Made by a program: the position numbers and the translations under genes. A stretch of DNA of 64,000 nt from Pseudomonas sp. CFII64 (lineage in GTDB: Bacteria > Pseudomonadota > Gammaproteobacteria > Pseudomonadales > Pseudomonadaceae): contig NZ_ATLO01000051.1 of NCBI RefSeq assembly GCF_000416235.1, positions 186,001 through 250,000 on the forward strand, read 5' to 3'. This document shows, one piece after another, positions 8,256-15,381 of the stretch (its first letter is position 1; every line of letters begins with the position of its first letter). The notes under the pieces were generated by a model. The model was given only the letters and a program-made list of their open reading frames with translations. It was not told the origin of the DNA and made no database searches.

Positions 8256-10654
8256 ACAGTTTTACGCACTCTGCCGAACACTCGCCTGCACTTGCATCAC
8301 CTGCCTTTGATCCTGCTTCCGGGACCCTGGTCGAGCGGCTGCTGTTCAATCATCGCAGCATCGTGTTGGGCATCTGTGTACTGATTAGTCTGGTGCTGGG
8401 CTATCAAGCGCTAAGTCTTAAGCTCAATGCCGCCTTCGAGAAAATGATCCCCACGGACCACCCCTTTGTGCAGAACTATCTGCAAAATCGCAGTCAGCTG
8501 GGGGAGGGTGGCAACACCTTGCGGATTGCGATCGAGGCCAGGCAGGGCAGCATTTTCAATGCCGAGTACCTGGAAACGGTCAAGAAGATCAACGACGAAG
8601 TGTTTTTGCTCCCCGGTGTCGACCGCTCCTACATGAAGTCCCTGTGGACGCCGGCCACGCGCTGGATCGGCGTGACCGAGGAGGGTTTCGATGGCGGGCC
8701 GGTCATCCCGGACGATTACGATGGTTCAGCCAACAGCCTGGAACAGGTACAGCAGAACATCGAACGGTCGGGTGAGGTGGGGCGGCTCGTGGCCTCCAAC
8801 TTCAAGTCCAGCATCGTGCTCCTGCCGCTTCAGGAAAGCGCCTCGGATGACGGTACCCCGCTGGATTACAACGCACTGTCAAACCGACTTGAACAGATTC
8901 GGGCCAAGTACGAAAACCAGAACATCCAGATTCACATCACCGGTTTCGCCAAGGTGGTGGGGGATCTGATGGACGGCATGCGGCAGATGCAGTTGTTCTT
9001 CGCCGCGACCTTGGTGATCTGCGGGCTCGTGTTGTTCTGGTACACCCGTTGTGTGCGTAGCACGGTGCTGGTGCTGCTGTGCTCGATCATCGCGGTGGTC
9101 TGGTTGCTGGGCTTGCTGCCGACACTGGGGTTTGACCTGGATCCGTATTCCATCCTGGTTCCATTTCTGGTGTTTGCCATCGGCTTGAGCCATGGCGCGC
9201 AGAAAATGAATGGCATCATGCAAGACATTGGACGCGGTGCCGACAAGCTGGTGGCTGCGCGCTTCACCTTTCGCCGGCTGTTTTTGACCGGGCTGATGGC
9301 GTTGGTGGCAGACGCCGTGGGCTTTGCGGTGTTGATGATCATCAAGATCCCGGTGATCCAGGACCTGGCCGTCACCGCGACCATCGGTGTGCTGACGCTG
9401 ATTTTTACCAACCTGATCCTGCTGCCGATCCTGTTGTCATACACCGGCGTGAGCAAAGTGGCGGCGCAACGTGAGGCGGCCAACGACCGGTTTTCCAAGC
9501 TGGACGGCCATCACGCCCGGCATCCGTTCTGGGCCTTCCTGGACCGCTTCACCGAGCGTAAATGGGCCAGCGGCGCGATCTTCATCGGCGCGGTGCTGGG
9601 TGCGCTGGGCTTTGCCACCAGTCTGCACGTCAAGATCGGCGACTTGAATCCTGGAGCGCCGGAGTTGCGTCCTGAGTCGCGCTACAACATCGACAACCGC
9701 TTCATGGTCAGCAACTTCTCCGCCAGCAGCGACAAGTATGTGGTGATGGTCAAGACCCCGCAGTACTTCTGCGCCAACTACCAGACGTTGGTAACGGTCG
9801 ACGCGCTGGAAGCGCAGTTGCAGCAGTTGCCGGGTGTGGTGTCCACCACCTCTCTGGCGGCACTGAGCAAACAGGCCGCCGCGGGGATGAACGAGGGCAG
9901 CATGACCTGGTACGAGATACCGCGTAACCAGGGGCTATTGAACGCGATCATCACTCGCGCACCGCGGGAGTTGTTCAACCAGAACTGCGATCTGCTGACC
10001 GTGTATGTCTACCTGACGGACCACAAGGCCGATACGCTCACCCGCGTGGTGCAGACGGTCGAACAGTTTGCGGCCAGCCATGACAGCGATCAGATTCAGT
10101 TCCTGAACGCGGCGGGTAACGCCGGTATCGAGGCGGCCACCAACATCGTCGTGAAGCGTTCGAACGTGCAGATGTTGTTTATGGTGTACGCAGCGGTCAT
10201 TGCCCTGTGTTTTATTACCTTCCGTTCCTGGCGCGCGGTGGTTTGCACCGTACTGCCGTTGATGCTCACGTCCGTGTTGTGCGAGGCCTTGATGGTGGGG
10301 CTCAACATCGGTGTAAAAGTGGCGACCTTGCCGGTGATCGCCTTGGGGGTGGGGATCGGTGTGGATTACGCGCTCTACATCCTCAGCGTGACGCTTGCCA
10401 ACCTGCGCAATGGTTCAAGCCTTTCGAATGCCTACTACCTGGCGTTGTTGTCCACCGGCAAGGTGGTGGTGATGACCGGGATTACCTTGGGTGTAGCCGT
10501 GACAACCTGGGTGCTGTCGCCGATCAAGTTCCAGGCCGACATGGGCATTTTGCTGGGCTTCATGTTCGTCTGGAACATGGTAGGGGCGTTGATCCTGGTG
10601 CCCGCGCTCGCGCATTTTCTCCTCAAGCCCAAGCCACAGACCGTGAGTATCTAA
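8252..10654 (+). CDS. RND superfamily (MMPL-type) exporter
   Basis: 800 residues. It has a first transmembrane helix at about residues 30-50 (SIVLGICVLISLVLGYQALSL), then a large periplasmic loop and a block of five to six helices at about 245-395 with the SHGAQKMNGIMQD sterol-sensing-like segment. A second helix (GAIFIGAVLGALGFATSL), a second loop and a final helix block from about 640 to the end complete the RND internal duplication. It is shorter than 1,000-residue AcrB-type pumps and matches the MMPL/hydrophobe class. It probably moves a lipid-like substrate together with the DUF1302, DUF1329 and YCF48 proteins. Direction and substrate are not determined. Confidence 0.9.
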   Translation: MNSFTHSAEHSPALASPAFDPASGTLVERLLFNHRSIVLGICVLISLVLGYQALSLKLNAAFEKMIPTDHPFVQNYLQNRSQLGEGGNTLRIAIEARQGSIFNAEYLETVKKINDEVFLLPGVDRSYMKSLWTPATRWIGVTEEGFDGGPVIPDDYDGSANSLEQVQQNIERSGEVGRLVASNFKSSIVLLPLQESASDDGTPLDYNALSNRLEQIRAKYENQNIQIHITGFAKVVGDLMDGMRQMQLFFAATLVICGLVLFWYTRCVRSTVLVLLCSIIAVVWLLGLLPTLGFDLDPYSILVPFLVFAIGLSHGAQKMNGIMQDIGRGADKLVAARFTFRRLFLTGLMALVADAVGFAVLMIIKIPVIQDLAVTATIGVLTLIFTNLILLPILLSYTGVSKVAAQREAANDRFSKLDGHHARHPFWAFLDRFTERKWASGAIFIGAVLGALGFATSLHVKIGDLNPGAPELRPESRYNIDNRFMVSNFSASSDKYVVMVKTPQYFCANYQTLVTVDALEAQLQQLPGVVSTTSLAALSKQAAAGMNEGSMTWYEIPRNQGLLNAIITRAPRELFNQNCDLLTVYVYLTDHKADTLTRVVQTVEQFAASHDSDQIQFLNAAGNAGIEAATNIVVKRSNVQMLFMVYAAVIALCFITFRSWRAVVCTVLPLMLTSVLCEALMVGLNIGVKVATLPVIALGVGIGVDYALYILSVTLANLRNGSSLSNAYYLALLSTGKVVVMTGITLGVAVTTWVLSPIKFQADMGILLGFMFVWNMVGALILVPALAHFLLKPKPQTVSI

Positions 10655-11242
10655 ATGACCGCAACGATAAACATCCTGGGCTTGTCCGGCAGCTTGCGTC
10701 GGCAGTCGGCGCATACAGCGATCCTGCGTACGGTGGCCGAAGGGTTGCCTGGGCATGTTCGGTTGACGCTCCATGGCTTGGACAGTATCCCGCCGTATAA
10801 CGAGGATGGCGACGGCGCTCATGCCCCCCAGGCCGTGATTGCCTTGCGCGCCGCCGTGGCGGCGGCCGATGGGGTATTGATCGGCTCGCCGGAGTACAAC
10901 CACGGTATGTCCGGCGTGTTGAAAAATGCGTTGGACTGGTTGTCCCGTCCCCATGGGAAATCGGTCTTGCTGGGCTGTCCGGTATTGAGTTTCACAGCCT
11001 CGCCGGCGTTCACGGGTGGGGTGCGTGCGCATCAACAGCTCAATGAAACGCTCTGGGCGATCCAGGCAATGCAGGTTGTATATCCGCAGATCGTGATCGG
11101 TAATGTGACCAGCAAAATAGATCAGGGGCAGCTACGGGACGAATCAGCTCAGGCTTTTTTACTGGATGGAGTTGTGGCGTTGATTGCGCAGATATCTAAG
11201 GGGCCTGCGAGGGGAGTTTACGCTGCTCTTGATACCCGCTAA
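10655..11242 (+). CDS. NADPH-dependent FMN reductase family protein
   Basis: 195 residues; the ATG directly abuts the RND stop codon. It contains the flavodoxin-like phosphate loop (GLSGSLRRQSAHTAILR) and the family signature SPEYNHGMSGVLKNALDW. Members reduce FMN, quinones, azo dyes or chromate with NAD(P)H. As last gene of the transport operon it may supply reduced flavin or reduce a quinone-like metabolite. The position suggests accessory catabolic redox chemistry, without direct proof. Confidence 0.87.
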   Translation: MTATINILGLSGSLRRQSAHTAILRTVAEGLPGHVRLTLHGLDSIPPYNEDGDGAHAPQAVIALRAAVAAADGVLIGSPEYNHGMSGVLKNALDWLSRPHGKSVLLGCPVLSFTASPAFTGGVRAHQQLNETLWAIQAMQVVYPQIVIGNVTSKIDQGQLRDESAQAFLLDGVVALIAQISKGPARGVYAALDTR

Positions 11243-11320
11243 AAACAAGTCCAGAATCAAGTCTTTTCCTGCTCCGACAAGAAAAGAAACCCCTTATATT
11301 TCAATGGGTCGGACGCCAGA

Positions 11321-11343
11321 TGCGAGTTTCGTTTCCCGCTCCA
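11321..11343 (+). pseudogene. Remnant of the 3' end of a tRNA-Gly(GCC)-like gene
   Basis: The 15 bases TCGTTTCCCGCTCCA, preceded by GCGAGT, match the T-arm, acceptor and CCA end of bacterial tRNA-Gly(GCC) as I recall it, with about 6 bases of the T-loop missing. No 5' half is seen upstream. Such 3' tRNA fragments are typical attachment-site scars, but chance or another origin is possible. Confidence 0.4.
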
Positions 11344-11350
11344 AACATAG

Positions 11351-11382
11351 CACTGACAGAATTCCACTGGATTCTGTCAGTG
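11351..11382. repeat. Perfect 12-bp inverted repeat CACTGACAGAAT / ATTCTGTCAGTG
   Basis: The arms pair perfectly across an 8-base spacer, directly after the tRNA-like scar and before a terminator. It could be a transcript hairpin, a protein-binding site or part of a recombination site. Confidence 0.6.
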
Positions 11383-11390
11383 ATTGAAAC

Positions 11391-11408
11391 AAGGACCTTC
11401 GGGTCCTT
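11391..11408 (+). terminator. Rho-independent terminator (AAGGACC-TTCG-GGTCCTTTTTT)
   Basis: A seven-base stem with a stable TTCG tetraloop runs into a T-tract. It reads on the plus strand and would end transcription of the RND/FMN-reductase operon, or originally of the lost tRNA gene. Confidence 0.85.
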
Positions 11409-11590
11409 TTTTCGTTCTGGTGGGAACCACTGAAATCCGGCAGCATTCGCGGACATTTACTATGCAATCAAGCATGATAAAACACCGCGTAGACATATCA
11501 GACCCAAGTCGTACTGCACTCGCGTCTGAAATCCGGCGAAAAGGGACTCGTGCTGGCCGGTCGCTCAGCGACCTTCACGACTCACCCAGC

Positions 11591-13216
11591 TTAAATTTTG
11601 AAGCGTCTAACCATCTGATTCAGCTCAACCGCCAAGCGCGAAAGCTCATGGCTCGCCGAGTTGGTCTGATGGGCACCTGCCGATGATTGCACTGATAAAT
11701 CACGGATGTTAACCAGATTGCGGTCAACTTCCCGGGACACTTGGGCTTGCTCTTCGGCAGCGCTGGCTATGACCAGATTCCGGTCGGAGATTTCGCTAAC
11801 GCTGCGGGTGATTTCTTCCAGTGCATCACCCGCACTGCGGGCAACGTCGAGCGTGCTCTGGGCACGAACACTGCTGTTTTGCATCGAAGCCACCGCCTGG
11901 CTACTGCCTTGCTGTATGCCGCTGACCATCACCTCAATTTCCTGAGTGGATTGCTGGGTGCGATGAGCCAGCGCCCGCACTTCGTCGGCAACGACGGCAA
12001 AGCCTCGCCCGGCCTCACCCGCTCGGGCAGCTTCAATGGCAGCGTTGAGCGCCAACAGGTTGGTTTGCTCAGCGATGGCACGAATGACATCCAGTACTTT
12101 GCCAATGTCTCGCGTCTGATCAGCCAGGCTGCGAATTTGCTCAGCCGTCACCTCGACATCGTTGTTCATCTGCTGGATGGCATTGACCGTTTCCTGGACT
12201 CGCTGACGGCCCTGTATCGCCGAAGCACTGGATTGTTGCGAAGCGGTAGATGTACTCACAGCGTTGTTGGCAACTTCTTCAACTGCGGCGGTCATCTCAT
12301 TGACAGCTGTGGCAGCCTGCTCGATTTCATCATTCTGTTGCGCGAGCGCACGTGAGCCTTCCTCGGTCACGGCATTAAGCTCTTCGGCGGCCGAGGCCAC
12401 TTGAGTCGCCGAGCCGGAAATCTGCTGCAAGGTATCGCGAAGATTAGCCTGCATTGTTTTCAACGCTTGCTGCAGGCGCGTTACTTCGTCACGGCCCTGG
12501 GTATGTATCGTCTGGGTCAGATCCCCTCGCGCCACGTCTTCGGCCGCCCGTACTGCGTCGTTCAAAGGTCGAACAATACTGCGCGTGAGGATGACAGCCA
12601 GTAATGCCGTCATGATGGCTGTCAATACAAGTACCGCGATGATGACGTTACGTGCGGCGACATAGTTGCTGGAGGACTCGGCTACTGCAGCCTCGGAATC
12701 CTTGCGATTAACTTCCAGAAGCCACTCCACCAGTGGCGCCATTTGATCTGAATAACGCTTGAGATCCCCACGAATCAACTCCGCTATCTCAGCTTCGCGC
12801 TTTGCCTGCGACGCCTGCCGCAGTTTGTCCTGAGCCGTCAGGTAATTACCCAGCGCCTCCTTGAACTCGCGAAACTTGGCAGCTTCTTCAGCTCCGCTGA
12901 CCAGAGGTGCGTAGTCATCGACAATCCGCTTGGCCTTATTAGTCAAAACTTCCAGACGCGCATCTGCCTTATCAATATCGGCTTGGCTGCGGTTGACCAT
13001 TATCAGATACGACATTGTGCGAAAGCGCGTTGTTGTATCCGCCAGCTCGCCCAGAAGCCTGGTGGGGGTCAACCCGTCATTCGCGATGGACAGTGTTGAG
13101 TTGTTCAGATCTGCCATTTTGTTCAGGCTCATCACCCCGAGAAAAAGGACGAGCAACGCCATGAGGGCGAAACACAGTGAGGCCCGCGGGGCGATACCAA
13201 GATTACGTAGCGTCAT
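11591..13216 (-). CDS. Methyl-accepting chemotaxis protein
   Basis: 541 residues: TM1 at about 10-32, a roughly 150-residue helical periplasmic domain of four-helix-bundle type, TM2 at about 190-212 (VIIAVLVLTAIMTALLAVILT), HAMP, then the cytoplasmic coiled coil. The signalling tip EQTNLLALNAAIEAARAGEAGRGFAVVADEVRALA is intact. There is no C-terminal CheR-tethering pentapeptide; the protein ends in VRRFKI. It sits beside the LysR-ProX-demethylase genes on the minus strand, 66 bases after the LysR stop. A second chemoreceptor flanks the paralogous cluster at 50.6 kb, suggesting both sense the cognate nutrient. Confidence 0.93.
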   Translation of the reverse strand: MTLRNLGIAPRASLCFALMALLVLFLGVMSLNKMADLNNSTLSIANDGLTPTRLLGELADTTTRFRTMSYLIMVNRSQADIDKADARLEVLTNKAKRIVDDYAPLVSGAEEAAKFREFKEALGNYLTAQDKLRQASQAKREAEIAELIRGDLKRYSDQMAPLVEWLLEVNRKDSEAAVAESSSNYVAARNVIIAVLVLTAIMTALLAVILTRSIVRPLNDAVRAAEDVARGDLTQTIHTQGRDEVTRLQQALKTMQANLRDTLQQISGSATQVASAAEELNAVTEEGSRALAQQNDEIEQAATAVNEMTAAVEEVANNAVSTSTASQQSSASAIQGRQRVQETVNAIQQMNNDVEVTAEQIRSLADQTRDIGKVLDVIRAIAEQTNLLALNAAIEAARAGEAGRGFAVVADEVRALAHRTQQSTQEIEVMVSGIQQGSSQAVASMQNSSVRAQSTLDVARSAGDALEEITRSVSEISDRNLVIASAAEEQAQVSREVDRNLVNIRDLSVQSSAGAHQTNSASHELSRLAVELNQMVRRFKI

Positions 13217-13282
13217 GATTGCTCGACTCGAATGAGATATTGGAAAGCTATCGGCAGCAAAAATAGGAAATTAAGGCATTTT

Positions 13283-14221
13283 TCAATTGGAGGCCTCAAA
13301 CCGGGAGGCGATGTCCGCCAATAGCCATTCACGAAACACCTCGGCAGCCGAAACACCGATGCTGGTGGGGTTCAGTGCCAGGTAATAACCTCGGCTGGTG
13401 CGATACTCGTGGGGCAGTACCCGAACAAGGGCGCCTGACTCCAGCAGATCGTCAATCATCGCTCCCCATCCCAGCGCGATGCCTTCGCCTTCCAATGCGG
13501 CTTGAAACAACAGCGCGGAATTATTGAACGACAGCGCGGGTGTAGGAGGTGCAAACCTGACACCCATCTGTTGCAGCCAGACAGGCCAATCCACCACGGG
13601 CCAGCGAATCCAGCGCCAGTGTTCACGGTCCAGGTGAAGCAAGCGTTCCTCCAGCAATTGCTGTGGCTCATGCAATTGGCGATCTCCCAGGTAGGACGGG
13701 GAGCAGACCGCAAGTATCGTTTCATCGAAAAGCCGATCCAGCCTGACCCCGGGGCCCTGTCCTTCGCTGCCAGTCGTGAATCCTATATCGATGTTTTCGC
13801 CCACCAGATCAAAATCGCGATCCATTGCCAGCAGGCGCACGCCAATGTCCGGATGCGCTCGTTGAAAAGCTTGAAGGCGAGGGCGTAGCCAGTACGTCGA
13901 AAAGCCGATGGTTGCCGCGAAGGTAATGACTCCGGAAACACCGTTGCGCAGATCGTGCACGGTGTCGGCAATGCGCTCCAGGCTTTGGTCCACGGTGGCA
14001 TAGAGTCGGCGGCCTGCCGAGGTCAGGCTGATATTGCGATGGCCGCGCACGAACAGCGGCTGCCCCAATGACTCCTCCAACACCCTGATCTGCCGGCTCA
14101 CTGCGGCCTGGGTTACACACATTTCCCGCGCTGCCGAAGTGAAGCTCAGCAGGCGTGCGGCCGCTTCGAAAATCACCAGGCCAGTCAGCGGTGGCAGGCG
14201 ACGACGTAGTTTTTCCATCAA
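13283..14221 (-). CDS. LysR-family regulator (GcvA-like)
   Basis: 312 residues. The N-terminal winged helix reads LPPLTGLVIFEAAARLLSFTSAAREMCVTQAAVSRQIRVLEESLG, the GcvA-like opening, followed by a LysR substrate-binding domain. It is divergent from the ProX gene, the usual geometry for a LysR regulator of that promoter. It resembles the LysR at 55.0-55.9 kb in order of motifs and in context. The start may be the second Met, one codon later. Confidence 0.9.
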   Translation of the reverse strand: MMEKLRRRLPPLTGLVIFEAAARLLSFTSAAREMCVTQAAVSRQIRVLEESLGQPLFVRGHRNISLTSAGRRLYATVDQSLERIADTVHDLRNGVSGVITFAATIGFSTYWLRPRLQAFQRAHPDIGVRLLAMDRDFDLVGENIDIGFTTGSEGQGPGVRLDRLFDETILAVCSPSYLGDRQLHEPQQLLEERLLHLDREHWRWIRWPVVDWPVWLQQMGVRFAPPTPALSFNNSALLFQAALEGEGIALGWGAMIDDLLESGALVRVLPHEYRTSRGYYLALNPTSIGVSAAEVFREWLLADIASRFEASN

Positions 14222-14351
14222 TAGCGTCCCCAGCGGCTGTTACGGAATGACTCGGAACTCACATTACAAAAAGTTATCCAGCAACCTGACTTTAAATCGT
14301 TTGAGCGGCTTGACGTCGTCTGGCTTGATTGAGGCGTACCGATCAGGCCTA

Positions 14352-14370
14352 CCAAGCCTTCCGGGCTTGG
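14352..14370. promoter_or_regulatory. Hairpin CCAAGCC-N5-GGCTTGG upstream of ProX
   Basis: A seven-base perfect inverted repeat lies 45 bases before the ProX start in the LysR-ProX divergent gap. The same arms recur just after ProX (15337-15360). Regulatory meaning is inferred. Confidence 0.4.
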
Positions 14371-14414
14371 CCTATTCGTCAAACCTTGCAAAAACGATAC
14401 CGTCAGAGGTCACT

Positions 14415-15311
14415 ATGAACGCACTGATGAAAGGACTAACGCACGGCCTGAAAGTAATGACAGTCGCGGGTTGTCTGCTGGGTGGCACTGCCTGGTCCGG
14501 CGAGCCGCAGCCGATCCGTATTGGCTGGGTGGCCTGGCCCGATGCTGAAATCAGCGCCAAGCTCGCGGCTTACGCCATCGAACAACAATTGCAACGCCCT
14601 GTGAAGCTGGTGATGGCCGATATTGGAATCCAGTTCAAAGCGATGGAGAGTGGCGCCATCGATTTCATTCCAATGGTATGGCTGCCCACCACTCACAAGG
14701 GGTACTGGGACAAATATCAGGACAAATTGGAAGATCTCGGTGTGCTCTACGAGGGCCGCATAGGTTGGACCATTCCTGATTCCATCCCCCGTGAAACCCT
14801 GAGTAGCATTGCCGACCTGAACAAGCCAGAAGTGCGCGAGAAATTGCGCGGCACGATTCTCGGGCCGGAGCCGGGCACCGGCCAATCCACGTTGTCGGAA
14901 AAAGCTATCGAAGTCTATGGGATCACGGGCTACAAACTGGTGTCGTCGTCCGGCGCGGCTGAGGTGGCGCAGTTCGCCCGGGAAACCGAGCGCGGGCGTT
15001 GGAGTCTGCTCAATGGCTGGAACCCGCATTGGATGTTCGCCAAATGGAGGCTGCGTTATCTGGATGACCCCAAAGGCGTTTTCGGTAGCACCGAGCAGGT
15101 GCATGTCATCGGTCGCCCTGGCTTTCGCGAAGCGGAACCAGCCGTTGCAGCCTTCCTGAAAAACTACAAATTGCCGTTACCGCAGCTTGAAGCGCTGCTA
15201 TTGCAAGCCAAGGACAGCTCGGCCGACGCCGCGGTAAAAGCCTATTACGCAGCCAACAAGCCGACTTTCGATGCGATGTTTGCGCCCCAGGCGACAGCGG
15301 CCACGCAGTGA
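14415..15311 (+). CDS. Glycine betaine/quaternary amine ABC substrate-binding protein (ProX/OpuAC type), orphan
   Basis: 298 residues from the ATG at 14415, with GAGGT about 5 bases upstream. An earlier in-frame ATG at 14034 lies inside the divergent LysR gene and is rejected. The signal peptide ends near GTAWSG. The mature protein has the PIRIGWVAWPDAEISAKL start, ADIGIQFKAMESGAIDFIPMVWLP core and several Trp residues (WNPHWMFAKW) suited to a cation-binding aromatic box. No permease or ATPase gene is adjacent. In pseudomonads, orphan binding proteins of this class can deliver to a distant CbcWV-type core. A close paralogue lies at 60.0-60.9 kb. Confidence 0.9.
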   Translation: MNALMKGLTHGLKVMTVAGCLLGGTAWSGEPQPIRIGWVAWPDAEISAKLAAYAIEQQLQRPVKLVMADIGIQFKAMESGAIDFIPMVWLPTTHKGYWDKYQDKLEDLGVLYEGRIGWTIPDSIPRETLSSIADLNKPEVREKLRGTILGPEPGTGQSTLSEKAIEVYGITGYKLVSSSGAAEVAQFARETERGRWSLLNGWNPHWMFAKWRLRYLDDPKGVFGSTEQVHVIGRPGFREAEPAVAAFLKNYKLPLPQLEALLLQAKDSSADAAVKAYYAANKPTFDAMFAPQATAATQ

Positions 15312-15336
15312 TTGCCTGATAGGGCCTTCGTGTACA

Positions 15337-15360
15337 AGCCCAAGCCGTGAGGCTTGGGCT
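15337..15360 (+). terminator. Perfect 10-bp hairpin AGCCCAAGCC-GTGA-GGCTTGGGCT
   Basis: A strong stem-loop lies between the ProX stop and the demethylase start, with only a weak T-content after it. It is probably an attenuator or mRNA-processing element that lowers transcription into the flavoprotein gene. Confidence 0.55.
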
Positions 15361-15381
15361 GTCTCCTTCAAGGATTTTAGT

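Larger units (their letters stand above)
11243..11590. other. Intergenic stretch with tRNA-like scar, palindrome and terminator; no gene
   Basis: No convincing coding frame is present. Two small plus-strand frames (11184-11387, 11384-11686) overlap real genes or hairpins and have no family features. The stretch is more AT-rich than its surroundings and contains the three elements listed separately. Confidence 0.6.

Noticed and set aside
11384..11686. Plus-strand 100-codon frame after the FMN reductase
   Set aside because: It starts inside a terminator hairpin and runs into the chemoreceptor gene on the other strand.
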